Part shown: positions 43,635 to 52,660 of the stretch, piece by piece
Numbering within the stretch: position 1 is the first letter of the stretch
How the letters are laid out: each line of letters starts with the position of its first letter
From: an uncultured Christensenellaceae bacterium
GTDB taxonomy: Bacteria; Bacillota; Clostridia; Christensenellales; UMGS416
NCBI GenBank assembly: GCA_944376795.1
Contig: CALWDW010000001.1
Span: 158,789 to 222,788, forward strand
DNA: 64,000 nt
Reading direction: 5' to 3'
Made by a program: the position numbers and the translations under genes
The notes under the pieces: generated by a model
The model's input: only the letters and a program-made list of their open reading frames with translations
Database searches by the model: none
What the model was told of the DNA's origin: nothing

Positions 43635-45368
43635 CTACCTCTTGTACTTGGTCTCGACAATGTAGATCTCCATATTCCTTTTACGGCCCCACTGAATGCA
43701 TTCATCGCGGGTATTCATGAAAAGGTCGATGTGGGAATCGGTTGGGCCGGCGTCCTCTGCCAAACCGTAGCCGTAGCCGGGAATATAGAGAAGCGTACCA
43801 TAGGGAATCACGGAAGGATCCACCGCCACGGATCCAGGCTTTTCATAGGTCCGGGTGTACTGGGGCATTCCCCCTGTCGCCACCTGGTTGCCGGTATGGG
43901 TATAGGCCGTAACCTGCTCAATCACCATCGTGGAGACGAAGCTGTCGGGAGCGCCGGGTACCTTGGTATCCGAACTATCCGGTTTGGGTGTCGCCTGGGG
44001 CTTTTGGGTTGCCGAGGGCTTGGGAGTAGCCGAAGGCTTCTTGGTCGCTGAGGGGGTCTTCGTCGCCGAAGGTTTCTTGGTAGACGAGGGCTTGGGCGTC
44101 GCCTCCGTCCCACTGGTCTGCGGCGGCTGCGTAGCGGACACCGTAGGACGGCTGGCCGAAGGCGTGGGGGACGGCGTAGGAGAAGGCGTCACCTTTGTCC
44201 CTACATCAATGATCTCCGGCTGCATTTCCACCAGCACCGTCTCCCGAACCACCTCTCGGTAGATCTCTTCCCCATCCTGGTAGACGGTTATCGTCTCGCT
44301 CTCTACCAAGCCGTCACGGCCCTCTTGGGTGGTCTTTTCAGTTCCCAAAAGCAGGTCGTCGCTCTCCCGCCAAATGGTATTATAGTCCACCGAGTCTTTG
44401 CGCACGGAAGTCAGCTTTTCAATATCACTCCACCGGATTCGCATATTGGCATAGATGCGCGTATCCAGCGCCGGTTCAATAATGTCCATATCATCATACA
44501 CAATGCCTGCCATGGACAGCGCATCCTCCACAGTTCCCCGCTGCATAAACACCAGCTGCGCGTCATGGGCCGCATCAATATACACCGGCAGCGCCCGATA
44601 CACGGTAATGCGCATACCATCCTCTAGCGGGGCCTCTTTGACAGGCTCCACCGCATCGGCCTGGCCGACATGAATCCCCTGCTCCTCCAAAAAAGCACCT
44701 ACCGTACCCTCCATAGAGGTGTAAACCGTCTGCACGCCGCGGTCGACCACGCTGACATGGCACTGCATCGATATATACAGCGCCGTTGCCCCCGCGCCTC
44801 CCATCACAAGGAGAGAAAAGGTAGCAATCACCAAGGCCACCCGTGCCTTGGGCGACAGCGAGCGGCCATGCCGCGCACGGCTGGCATGGCCATCCAGCGC
44901 CAGACGGACCCGATCCATGGCCGTTGCTTCGGTGCGCCGGCCGCGATTCCGGCGGCGCTGCCATTTTTCTCGGATAGTTAGGGGGCGCACGGTATAGACC
45001 GGTACATTTCCGGCGTCAGGCTGCGCCGCAGCGCCGGTATTCTCCGCCGCAGGACCGGGAACGCCGGAACCGGCGACGTCAAGCGGGGCCCCGGTCAACC
45101 GCCGGTGGATCCGGCGCGTCCACCTGCGCGCCCATAGCTGTCCCCGATAGTACCAGGTCGCTGCGGGAATTCGTATCCAAATCTCCTGTCCCCGCCGCCA
45201 CAACCAAACCGCCCCGGCACCGAGCATCCGACCAAAGCGGACTAAGGTGTCCAGCACGCGGCGAAGTAAGCTGTCTTTCTGAATATCCGGATAAAAGTGC
45301 AGGCTTCCTCCCCTAAGCACCCGCCTATCAACCCTGGGTGCGTCCTGCTTGGAGGTACGTTTCCTCAT
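43635..45368 (-). CDS. cell-wall protein with DUF348, G5 and 3D domains (YabE/Rpf2-like)
   Basis: About 577 residues. In order: a basic cytoplasmic stretch of about 175 residues, a membrane helix (VALVIATFSLLVMGGAGATALYI, in part), two ubiquitin-like DUF348 domains, a G5 domain ending VVRETVLVEMQPEIIDVG, a Ser/Thr/Pro/Lys wall-spanning linker with many PSATxKP units, and a C-terminal 3D domain with VDPSVIPYGTLLYIPGYGYG and AEDAGPTDSHIDLF, the catalytic Asp residues of MltA-like muralytic folds. It matches YabE/Rpf2, whose 3D domain cleaves peptidoglycan during growth or germination. The start at MRKRTSK follows AAAGGAG. It precedes rsmA, as yabE does in Bacillus; the promoter 70 bases upstream is near perfect. 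Confidence 0.88.
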   Translation of the reverse strand: MRKRTSKQDAPRVDRRVLRGGSLHFYPDIQKDSLLRRVLDTLVRFGRMLGAGAVWLWRRGQEIWIRIPAATWYYRGQLWARRWTRRIHRRLTGAPLDVAGSGVPGPAAENTGAAAQPDAGNVPVYTVRPLTIREKWQRRRNRGRRTEATAMDRVRLALDGHASRARHGRSLSPKARVALVIATFSLLVMGGAGATALYISMQCHVSVVDRGVQTVYTSMEGTVGAFLEEQGIHVGQADAVEPVKEAPLEDGMRITVYRALPVYIDAAHDAQLVFMQRGTVEDALSMAGIVYDDMDIIEPALDTRIYANMRIRWSDIEKLTSVRKDSVDYNTIWRESDDLLLGTEKTTQEGRDGLVESETITVYQDGEEIYREVVRETVLVEMQPEIIDVGTKVTPSPTPSPTPSASRPTVSATQPPQTSGTEATPKPSSTKKPSATKTPSATKKPSATPKPSATQKPQATPKPDSSDTKVPGAPDSFVSTMVIEQVTAYTHTGNQVATGGMPQYTRTYEKPGSVAVDPSVIPYGTLLYIPGYGYGLAEDAGPTDSHIDLFMNTRDECIQWGRKRNMEIYIVETKYKR

Positions 45369-45438
45369 ATTGGCTCCTTTAGTAGCATAGCCCAATGAAC
45401 ACAATATCGTTAATTCATTGTCCATATGGCTGCTAATC

Positions 45439-45467
45439 ATTATATTTTATTTTCATTTCTATGTCAA
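45439..45467 (-). promoter_or_regulatory. perfect sigma-A promoter of the G5/3D-rsmA unit
   Basis: TTGACA and TATAAT with a 17-base, very A-rich spacer, 70 bases before the start codon. Confidence 0.9.
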
Positions 45468-45551
45468 GAAAGTGGCAAATGCTCCCAAAGAATGCCAAAA
45501 CTCGCAATGCCTTTTACGGATCCGATAAGCCCGGAGAACCGCTTTGTTTAC

Positions 45552-45580
45552 TTTACATCCCTACGGAGCCCATGTATAAT
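45552..45580 (+). promoter_or_regulatory. sigma-A promoter of the penicillin-binding protein gene
   Basis: TTTACA and TATAAT with a 17-base spacer, 35 bases before the start codon; divergent from the G5/3D promoter. Confidence 0.75.
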
Positions 45581-45615
45581 GATTTTGACCGACATTCTTG
45601 CAGGACGGTGTATGA

Positions 45616-47829
45616 ATGAAAAAACGCGTATTAACTTATATACTTTGCTTGGCCTGTCTGCTGCTGCCCCTTCTCACGGGCCTGTCCGGCTGTATACAGA
45701 CCGTGCCGGATCCCGTGGCGGAATTCATCAGCTATCTTCGGGATCAGCAGTATCCCCGTATCTATAAACTTCTAACTCGTACCTCCGTCACATCCCTCAC
45801 GATGGCGGACATGGTGGACCGCTACGAGGATATCGCTGAAGGCCTGGGCATTCTCTCCATCGACGGGGAAATACTCAGCCGGAAGCAGGACGAAAACGGC
45901 GAATGGGATGTTTTCATCCTGCTGCGCTATGATATTCAGCACGTCGGCGTAGTGGAGTTGGGCAATACCCTCCACCTGTCCATGCAAGACGATACGTGGG
46001 CCATTGACTGGAACGACGGGATGTTTTTCCCCGGCCTTGAGGAGGGTGACCGGGTATCTTTAATTACCTTGGCCGCCGAGCGCGGGGAGATCTTCGATGT
46101 CAACGGCAACATTCTCGCCCAGAATACGCCCGCCGTCTCGGTTTATGCCGACCTGGACAAGATTACCGATGTGGACACCACCATCCGCCTTTTAGCCCCC
46201 CTCCTATCCATGACCGAGGAAGAGGTGCGGCGGAAAATCGCTCCTGATACCATCATTGATACCGATGCTACCCCGGAACCTACGCCTGACGTCTCGGCCA
46301 CGCCCACCGCCACGCCTACCGCTACGCCATCCGTCACCCCCGCCGCTACGCCATCCACCCAGAGCGCCGCCACATCCCGTCTCCGGGTGGTCAAGGCCTA
46401 TGCGCCTGAGGAATTTGACCGCAGTCTGGAGGAGCAGCTTACCCAGATCCCCGGCATCGGCATCGAAGAGCAAAGCTTTACCATCATCCGTACCTATCCC
46501 TATGGCCGGCTGCTTTCCCACCAGCTTGGCTATGTGGGCTACGTCTCGGCCGAAGATCTGGAGAAAGAAGAGAACGCTACGCTTACCACGGACGCTCTCA
46601 TCGGCAAGGCGGGTCTGGAACGCGAATACGAGATGACGCTGCGCGGCGAAACAGGATACGAATTGGCCATTTTTGACGCAAACAACGCCAAGAAGACTGT
46701 GCTCTGGCGGAAGGACGCCGTGGACGGCGCAGATCTGCGCCTAACCATCGATGTGGAGCTACAGCAAAGCGCCGAGCTCCTCCTTATGGAGAAATTGGAC
46801 AGCAATATGAGCGGCGCCGTCATCGTACTGGATCCCACCACCGGCGCCATACTAACCCAAGCCAGCGCTCCATCCTTTGACGTCAATATTTTCACGATGG
46901 GGATTTCAGAAGAGACCTGGGCGCAGCTCCAGGACCCCGAAAACCGGCTCCCCTTGTATGACCGCACAACGCTGGGCCTCTACCCACCCGGTTCCACCTT
47001 TAAGCCCTTTATGGCCGGCATCGGCCTGGAAACCGGGGCGATTACCACCACCTTTGCCTTCGACCAATCCCAGATTGAAGGCAACACCTGGCAGCCTGAC
47101 GATGAACGTTGGAGTTACCCCCCCATCCGCCGCGTTAGCAGCACTCCCGATCCCATGAACCTGCTCAACGCTATGGTATACTCCGATAACATTTACTTCG
47201 CTTACACCGCTATGCAGGTGGGAGAAGAGAGCTTCCGGGAATACTGCACCAAGTTCGGCTTGGGCGTACCCTTTGACAGCGATCTTCCTGTCGCCACCAG
47301 CCGGATATCCAACGACGAGAGTTTTTCCTCCATCAAGGTGCTGGCCGACTCGGGTTACGGCCAAGGAGAAATGCTGATCTCCCCGCTGCAGATGGCGGCC
47401 CTCTTCGGCTCCCTGGCTAACGAGGGGGACGTGATGCGTCCCTACATGGTCGCCTCAACCGCACGCATGGAAGGTCATACATATACCACTGTGGAGGAAT
47501 TCTCTCCCACAGTGGCCATCGAGCAGGTGCTGACCGAAGAAACTGTCGCCACACTACAGCCTATGCTGCGCAAGGTCATTACCAATGGTACCGGGCGAGA
47601 CCTGGATATCGCCGGCCTGGAGGTCTGCGGCAAGACGGGTACCGCTCAGGTTGGTACCGCCAATGAGCGGGAAATTGCCTGGTTTATCGCCTACAATACG
47701 GAGGGCGCCGTCCCGCGCCTGGTATGTGTCGCCCTGGAGGTCCCAGCCAACCAAGGAGGCGCCAGAGCGGAAATCGCTAAGGAACTGATGATACAAGCCA
47801 CGACTGTCGCCGAAGAATCCGAACAATAG
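45616..47829 (+). CDS. class B penicillin-binding protein (transpeptidase) with NTF2-like domain
   Basis: A 737-residue lipoprotein-like or membrane-anchored D,D-transpeptidase. N-terminal hydrophobic segment with LSGC near residue 26, then an NTF2-like MecA-N domain (about 33-135), a dimerisation domain from about 145, and a transpeptidase domain with active-site Ser460 in STFK, SDN at 523-525 and KTG at 673-675, all intact. It cross-links peptidoglycan and resembles PBP2a/PBP3-type enzymes of Bacillota, which are often low affinity for beta-lactams. A Thr/Pro/Ala-rich segment at about residues 216-254 is inserted in the dimerisation domain. No beta-lactam regulators are adjacent. Monocistronic. 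Confidence 0.9.
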   Translation: MKKRVLTYILCLACLLLPLLTGLSGCIQTVPDPVAEFISYLRDQQYPRIYKLLTRTSVTSLTMADMVDRYEDIAEGLGILSIDGEILSRKQDENGEWDVFILLRYDIQHVGVVELGNTLHLSMQDDTWAIDWNDGMFFPGLEEGDRVSLITLAAERGEIFDVNGNILAQNTPAVSVYADLDKITDVDTTIRLLAPLLSMTEEEVRRKIAPDTIIDTDATPEPTPDVSATPTATPTATPSVTPAATPSTQSAATSRLRVVKAYAPEEFDRSLEEQLTQIPGIGIEEQSFTIIRTYPYGRLLSHQLGYVGYVSAEDLEKEENATLTTDALIGKAGLEREYEMTLRGETGYELAIFDANNAKKTVLWRKDAVDGADLRLTIDVELQQSAELLLMEKLDSNMSGAVIVLDPTTGAILTQASAPSFDVNIFTMGISEETWAQLQDPENRLPLYDRTTLGLYPPGSTFKPFMAGIGLETGAITTTFAFDQSQIEGNTWQPDDERWSYPPIRRVSSTPDPMNLLNAMVYSDNIYFAYTAMQVGEESFREYCTKFGLGVPFDSDLPVATSRISNDESFSSIKVLADSGYGQGEMLISPLQMAALFGSLANEGDVMRPYMVASTARMEGHTYTTVEEFSPTVAIEQVLTEETVATLQPMLRKVITNGTGRDLDIAGLEVCGKTGTAQVGTANEREIAWFIAYNTEGAVPRLVCVALEVPANQGGARAEIAKELMIQATTVAEESEQ

Positions 47830-47830
47830 A

Positions 47831-47864
47831 AAAAGCCCCCTAGCAGCGTAAGGGGGCTTTCCTT
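47831..47864 (+). terminator. rho-independent terminator of the penicillin-binding protein gene
   Basis: A 10-bp stem AAAGCCCCCT/AGGGGGCTTT right after the stop codon, with CCTT following. Confidence 0.8.
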
Positions 47865-47896
47865 GTCTCTAAATGTGCGTGGCCGAGCGCCTCTTA

Positions 47897-48505
47897 TTAT
47901 GCGCCTTGCCGTCTCCGATAATCGGCAAGCTTTTCCTCGATCATGGCCCAAGCACGGCGCGTTCTCTCCTCGTATCCGTTGGAATCCCACCCCGCAGGGC
48001 ACGGTCCCATATAGGGCACAAAACCAAATTCGCGATAAATGCCCAAGGCCTTATAGCTCCATGTCTGAGAGACGAGATAAATGAATCCATAATAACCCAG
48101 TTCACCGTACAATTCCATGGCCCGGGTAAGCAGCGCCTTGGCAATTCCCCTGCCCTGATGCGCAGGATCCACCGCCACCCAATGCAGACGCTGCCGCGTC
48201 TCTCCGTAGTCTTCTCCCGGCCAAAGCGACGCGATGGCGGCCACTCGACCCGCAGGATCAATCACAAATAGGCTGCGGCGATAGAGCTGCTCGCGTATAG
48301 GTCCAAATTCTCGCCAAAACAGGGCCAGCGCATCCTCATAGCTGGCTGTCTGTCCCAAGGCGAACTGGATCCTGGCCCAATCTTCCTCATAGCCATCCTG
48401 ATAGAAAGAAAACCGGTAGCCCGCCGGCAGCGCATAACGAGGATAATTTTTCGTATCCCGCTTCTCCATCATAACGCCAATCAGCGGCAAAGATTTATCC
48501 AGCAT
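47897..48505 (-). CDS. GNAT family N-acetyltransferase
   Basis: About 202 residues with a GNAT acetyl-CoA fold: IASLWPGEDYGETRQRLHWVAVDPAHQ then GRGIAKALLTRAMEL, the pyrophosphate-binding loop, and a C-terminal QTWSYKALGIYREFGFVPY. Substrate unknown. The start at MLDKSLP is forced by a perfect promoter at 48563-48591, which lies downstream of the earlier ATG at 48601; GGAAGGGAAG precedes the chosen ATG. Convergent with the penicillin-binding protein gene. Confidence 0.8.
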   Translation of the reverse strand: MLDKSLPLIGVMMEKRDTKNYPRYALPAGYRFSFYQDGYEEDWARIQFALGQTASYEDALALFWREFGPIREQLYRRSLFVIDPAGRVAAIASLWPGEDYGETRQRLHWVAVDPAHQGRGIAKALLTRAMELYGELGYYGFIYLVSQTWSYKALGIYREFGFVPYMGPCPAGWDSNGYEERTRRAWAMIEEKLADYRRRQGA

Positions 48506-48562
48506 GAACTTCTTCCCTTCCAAAGGAACGCAGCGTGCTCCCTCTTCTGCCTGTGTGCCGAC

Positions 48563-48591
48563 ATTATAATTGATGCCAGTGCCCTTGTCAA
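48563..48591 (-). promoter_or_regulatory. perfect sigma-A promoter of the GNAT gene
   Basis: TTGACA and TATAAT with a 17-base spacer, about 58 bases before the chosen start. It decides the start of the acetyltransferase. Confidence 0.88.
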
Positions 48592-48754
48592 GGAATCCCA
48601 TCCCTTCCTGGACATTTCAAATGCAAAAGGAGTGTTGCAGAGTAAGAATTGCAAGATCCTGCGCCTGCGGAGATACTAAGCGGCCTGCAGGCCGTGGCAC
48701 TCCGGTACGCCATGTAGGCCTTACTTTTTTTGCTGCAAGCAAAGATTAGAGCCA

Positions 48755-48794
48755 AAGAACGGCAGGGCAGCCTTTTAGGGAGACTTTCCTGCCG
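48755..48794 (-). terminator. terminator of pfkA-DUF3006
   Basis: A 7-bp stem CGGCAGG/CCTGCCG with a 21-base loop and TTCTTT following on the minus strand, about 50 bases after the DUF3006 stop. The stretch 48600-48755 holds no gene; it contains a GGCCTGCAGGCC palindrome. Confidence 0.5.
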
Positions 48795-48843
48795 CTCCTA
48801 TTTTGCAGCGGATCTTTTTATGGCGCAAGAGAACGTGCATTCC

Positions 48844-49062
48844 CTATCTCTTCCACAGTTTTTTCATTTTTTCTCCGATGCGCTGGCGCCGCGCCTGGGT
48901 ATCCTCCCAATCAATGGATACGGTATCCCCATCCAGCAGCAAGGTCATTCCGGGAGTAGCTTCCTCCGGCAGACGTTCTCGGGAAATCTCTACGGCCTGT
49001 CCAGATTCCCCTTCGCAGACGGCAATTCCCTCCTCAAAGCGGTCAATTACCACCCGGCGCAT
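48844..49062 (-). CDS. DUF3006 domain-containing protein
   Basis: A 72-residue protein, RRVVIDRFEEGIAVCEGE at the start and a highly basic C terminus. This is the DUF3006 pattern: a small beta-barrel that begins with a VIDR[FI]E motif and has a short helix at the end. It is two bases downstream of pfkA and shares its transcript. Function unknown. Confidence 0.8.
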   Translation of the reverse strand: MRRVVIDRFEEGIAVCEGESGQAVEISRERLPEEATPGMTLLLDGDTVSIDWEDTQARRQRIGEKMKKLWKR

Positions 49063-49064
49063 GG

Positions 49065-50141
49065 CTAATCCCCCATGCAGATGCCCATATCCCGCGCCGT
49101 GAGAATCAGCTGGTGATCGGTGGGAACCAGCTTAGGGACCCCGGCAATGTCGCTGAGCTTATTGTGTGTTACCTGGGAACCCACCATGGCTACGGTATTG
49201 CCATAGTTTTCTTCCTGAATCAGCCGAGCGGCATGCACGCCAAACTGGGTAGAAAGAATCCGATCATAGGAGGAGGGTGTTCCGCCGCGCTGCACATGTC
49301 CAGGAACTACGACGCGTGTCTCAATCCCGGTGGTCACCTCAATCTCATGCGCCAGGCGATAGGAAGGCGAAGCAAAGCCCGTCTGCGCGCGGTATGCCAT
49401 GCGCTCCTTTTTCTTCATCTTAGCCTCTTCCCGATCCATGATGCCCTCCGCCACAGCGATGATGGAGAATCCCTTTCCCGCCTTTTCACGGCGCTGCACC
49501 AGGTCAATCACCTTCTCGGTGCTGTAGGGAATCTCTGGCAGGAGGATGGCGTCGGCGCCGCCGCCGATGCCGGCATAGAGCGTCAGCCAGCCGGCCTTAT
49601 TGCCCATAATCTCCACAATCATCACTCTGCCATGGCTGGCGGCGGTGGTATGCACCCGGTCAATCACGTCCGTAGCAATGTCCACAGCCGTATGGAAGCC
49701 AAACGTTACGTCCGTCCCATAGATATCATTGTCAATGGTTTTGGGCAGCCCAATCACATGCAGTCCTTCTTCGCTGAGAAGGTTGGCCGTCTTATGGGTC
49801 CCATTCCCTCCTAGGGTCACCAGGCAGTCCAGTCCCATCTTTTTGTAATTGGCCTTCATCGCCTTGACCTTATCGACATTGTCCGCCTCAATCACCCGCA
49901 TATTCCGGAAGGGCTGCCGAGAGGTGCCCAAGATGGTCCCACCCAGGGTAAGAATACCAGAGAACTCGCTTCTTTTCATCAAGCGATACTCCCCTTGGAT
50001 CAGTCCCCGGTATCCATCCTGGATGCCAATAATCTCCACATCCTTCATCATCTCATAGGCGGCGCGGGCGACCCCGCGAATGGCCGCATTGAGTCCCGGA
50101 CAGTCACCACCGCTTGTCAGTATGCCAATCTTTCTTGCCAT
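49065..50141 (-). CDS. pfkA: 6-phosphofructokinase (mixed ATP/PPi signature)
   Basis: A 358-residue PfkA-family enzyme, phosphorylating fructose 6-phosphate in glycolysis. Visible are LTSGGDCPGLNAAIRG at the N terminus, the phosphate-donor motif GGNGT at 111-115, PKTIDND at 133-139 and VPGHVQRGGTPSSYDR. Gly at the second discriminating position is as in ATP enzymes, whereas Lys134 is as in PPi enzymes, and Asn replaces the usual Asp of GGDG. These residues place it in a mixed group, so the phosphoryl donor cannot be read from sequence. Operon with DUF3006, promoter 54 bases upstream. Confidence 0.92.
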   Translation of the reverse strand: MARKIGILTSGGDCPGLNAAIRGVARAAYEMMKDVEIIGIQDGYRGLIQGEYRLMKRSEFSGILTLGGTILGTSRQPFRNMRVIEADNVDKVKAMKANYKKMGLDCLVTLGGNGTHKTANLLSEEGLHVIGLPKTIDNDIYGTDVTFGFHTAVDIATDVIDRVHTTAASHGRVMIVEIMGNKAGWLTLYAGIGGGADAILLPEIPYSTEKVIDLVQRREKAGKGFSIIAVAEGIMDREEAKMKKKERMAYRAQTGFASPSYRLAHEIEVTTGIETRVVVPGHVQRGGTPSSYDRILSTQFGVHAARLIQEENYGNTVAMVGSQVTHNKLSDIAGVPKLVPTDHQLILTARDMGICMGD

Positions 50142-50194
50142 AGGACGGACCTCCTTTGTTCACTTTGGCTAAAAAAACAACTCCCTATGAGTTT

Positions 50195-50222
50195 ATTATA
50201 CTATTCGGCGCCGCCACGTCAA
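50195..50222 (-). promoter_or_regulatory. sigma-A promoter of pfkA-DUF3006
   Basis: TTGACG and TATAAT with a 16-base spacer. Confidence 0.7.
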
Positions 50223-50302
50223 GAGTTTCACGGAAAATCCCCCTCTATACGCAGCCGTGTCCAGCGGTTATAATAGTATCAGCAAAGAAGGGAGGCATCG
50301 CT

Positions 50303-51715
50303 ATGCCCAAACAATGGATTCCGATCGTCCTGGCGCTGATGGGGGCACTGCTTCTGGCCGGATGCTCCCAGGAGGAACCTGTCCCTGAAACCACCGCCAC
50401 CAGCGCCCCTCCCGCGGAAAAAGTCTCTCTGCTGGTGGAGGACGCAGGCACTTCTCCCCTAGGCACCAAGGTGCTGGACGCTTTCCAGGAGCGCTATGGC
50501 TTCCAGCTGGAAATCCAGCTCTGTGATCCCACCCAATATACAGGCCGCCTTCAGCTGGCTTTGACGGGCAACGAGCCCTTTGACCTCATAGAAACCACCC
50601 CCGTATTGGCCAACGCCTACCGCTCACGCCTGCAGGACGCCCGTCCCCTTCTGGAGGCCGACGCACCGGAATACCTTTCCCAAATCAGCGTCTATCCCTT
50701 AGCAGAGGATGTAAACCACAGGCTGAGCTGCTTCCCCACGCGCATCGTTCAGCGCCGCAGTGACATCGCCTGGTTTGCACACGCCAGCCTAAACAGCATC
50801 CCCTCCCCGGAAGACTGGAGCCAGCCTTCCTCCGGAAAAATCGGTCTGAGCATTCCCGGCGGCACCGAGGCGCTGATGGAAGCCATCACCCCTCTCTTTG
50901 GCGGAACCTGGGGATTGGAGGAGCAGGATGGCCGCTTCTCCTACGGCTGCACCAGCGAAGCGGCGCAGCAGACTGCCCAGGCTGTCTCGATTCTGGCCAT
51001 TCAGGGCGTCATCGATCCGTCCCAGGCCGTGCGCACCCGGGAATCCTGGCGGCGCCTTATCCAGGCGGGCGATATCGCCGTGACCGCCGCCCCTTGGGAG
51101 GAATGGGATCTGCTCTGGCAGTCCGGTTACCGCATGGTCCAGCCTCCCGCTTGGAGCGACGCTGCGGCGCTTCCGGCTCCCGCGGTTCTCCCGCAGCAGT
51201 GGTGCTCCATCCCGTTGGCGGCATCCAATCCCGAGGGCGCCGCACGGCTGTTGGAAGCCTGTTTCTCCCAGGATGGCAGTACGCTGATCAACTATGGCAT
51301 AGAGGGCTATCACTCCCAAGCGGCTGCCGGAGAAGACGGCACAGTATCCTACACACCGCTGGCGCCCTATGACCAAGCGGGGCTGTGGCAGGCAAAGGCC
51401 CAGGGGCTGACCCCCGCCATCCTTCCCGGACGCATAACCGCCGAAGAAGCCTGGCTCAGCTCCCAGGAGGCCGCCCAATACACCGCCGCCTCGCCACGTG
51501 TCCTGACGCCGGTGTCCACGCTGAGGCTCTGGAACCCCGCCTCGGCCCAACGTGTGGAGATCCTGGAAAACGATCTCCTGCGGGAACGCCAGCGCTTCGT
51601 CGAAAGCCTCCTCTCCGGGGAACCATACACCGAAACCCAATGGCAGGAATTCCAGGCCAATCTAAACGCCGCCGGATTGGAACAATACCTCCGCTATTAC
51701 CAAACCAAAGGATGA
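50303..51715 (+). CDS. extracellular solute-binding lipoprotein (family 1-like)
   Basis: About 470 residues. Signal peptide with lipobox LLAGC (about residues 16-20), then a type 1 solute-binding fold (VLDAFQERYGFQLEIQLCD; NEPFDLIETTPVLANAY). Usually such proteins deliver sugars or oligosaccharides to an ABC permease, but no permease or ATPase is nearby, so it is an orphan. The start at MPKQWIP is set by AAGGGAGG; the 49 earlier codons lie upstream of the ribosome binding site. TATAAT at 50269-50274 is a likely -10 box, though no good -35 is seen. Confidence 0.82.
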   Translation: MPKQWIPIVLALMGALLLAGCSQEEPVPETTATSAPPAEKVSLLVEDAGTSPLGTKVLDAFQERYGFQLEIQLCDPTQYTGRLQLALTGNEPFDLIETTPVLANAYRSRLQDARPLLEADAPEYLSQISVYPLAEDVNHRLSCFPTRIVQRRSDIAWFAHASLNSIPSPEDWSQPSSGKIGLSIPGGTEALMEAITPLFGGTWGLEEQDGRFSYGCTSEAAQQTAQAVSILAIQGVIDPSQAVRTRESWRRLIQAGDIAVTAAPWEEWDLLWQSGYRMVQPPAWSDAAALPAPAVLPQQWCSIPLAASNPEGAARLLEACFSQDGSTLINYGIEGYHSQAAAGEDGTVSYTPLAPYDQAGLWQAKAQGLTPAILPGRITAEEAWLSSQEAAQYTAASPRVLTPVSTLRLWNPASAQRVEILENDLLRERQRFVESLLSGEPYTETQWQEFQANLNAAGLEQYLRYYQTKG

Positions 51716-51810
51716 CTGTGGCAGGTGGCTTGCAGCGCGACGGAACGGCAGGGCATTCTGCCGGAACGCCCGCAGCAACCGTAAAAAATTTCTGCTTTCA
51801 CCGCACCCAG

Positions 51811-51846
51811 ACGAGGGGCCGCCATATGGCAGCCCCTCGTTTCTTT
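51811..51846 (+). terminator. terminator after the solute-binding gene
   Basis: A stem ACGAGGGGC/GCCCCTCGT with a twelve-base, self-complementary loop and TTTCTTT following on the plus strand. It also ends within nine bases of the convergent kinase stop. Confidence 0.7.
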
Positions 51847-51854
51847 GCACATGG

Positions 51855-52448
51855 TTAGAAGAGTTCGGCCATGCTCTTGAGAATCTCCACCGAACCGTCA
51901 ATGCCAAACCGGCCGCTGTCCAGGGTCATGTGATAGTTCTTGGCCGCGCCCCAGACCTGCTGGCTGTAGTACTGGTAGTGCCTGGCCCGCTGCCGGTTGA
52001 TCTTCTCAATGACCTTGGCCGCCTCCGCCGGCTTGACGCCGTACTCGGTAATGGCTCGCGCCCTACAGAATTCCTCATCGGCGTGAATGAACACATTGAA
52101 GCAGTCAAACTTGCCCTTCAGGATGTAATCCGCGCAGCGTCCCACCATCACGCAGGAACCCTGCACCGCCATCTCCAGGATCGCATGGCACTCGGCCCGG
52201 AAAATCTGGTCGTGAAGGGATTCCCCGGTATAATACCCGGTGGTCGCCAAAGTAAACAGGAGGCTTCCGGTGACCTTCTGCTCCTGGCTGGCAATGAATT
52301 CCGGATCAAACCCGCTCTTCTGGGCGGCCATGTCGATAATGGCCTTATCATAATAGGGAATACCCAGTGCCAGCGCCAGCTTTTCCCCGATGCGGCGCCC
52401 GCCGCTTCCGTACTCACGGCTGATGGTAATGATGGTTTTCTCCTTCAT
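51855..52448 (-). CDS. cytidylate kinase-like family protein
   Basis: A 197-residue P-loop kinase beginning TIITISREYGSGGRRIGEKLALALGIPYYDKAII; the phosphate-binding loop is GSGGRRIG. CVMVGRCADYIL and FIHADEEFCRARAI fit the lid and base-binding elements of the family. This group is distinct from housekeeping Cmk and common in gut Clostridia; the phosphate acceptor is unknown. Transcribed alone from its own promoter. Confidence 0.85.
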   Translation of the reverse strand: MKEKTIITISREYGSGGRRIGEKLALALGIPYYDKAIIDMAAQKSGFDPEFIASQEQKVTGSLLFTLATTGYYTGESLHDQIFRAECHAILEMAVQGSCVMVGRCADYILKGKFDCFNVFIHADEEFCRARAITEYGVKPAEAAKVIEKINRQRARHYQYYSQQVWGAAKNYHMTLDSGRFGIDGSVEILKSMAELF

Positions 52449-52523
52449 GATATACGCCTCCCGTCTGCGTGGTCATGCCGCGCCCGCGCGCCGGCAGCTA
52501 TGGAAATGTCTGGATCTATTTTG

Positions 52524-52552
52524 ATTATACCTCCTGCGCGGTGTAAATGCAA
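52524..52552 (-). promoter_or_regulatory. sigma-A promoter of the cytidylate kinase-like gene
   Basis: TTGCAT and TATAAT with a 17-base spacer. Confidence 0.7.
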
Positions 52553-52598
52553 GACAGGAATTCCTTCCCCACCTTTTGCCCGGTGTCACGCAAGGCAA

Positions 52599-52632
52599 GG
52601 GCGCAGGAACTGCCTCGGCCATCCCTGCGCCC
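52599..52632 (-). terminator. possible terminator of GH18-QueG-like operon
   Basis: A 9-bp stem GGGCGCAGG/CCTGCGCCC with a 16-base loop and moderately T-rich sequence on either side, about 30 bases after the QueG-like stop. Confidence 0.45.
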
Positions 52633-52660
52633 TCTTTACAACCACCGCCCGGCGCTTTTT

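Noticed and set aside
48600..48843. Small RNA gene suggested by a palindrome and a T run near 48720
   Set aside because: No good promoter or stable stem directly before the T run could be found.
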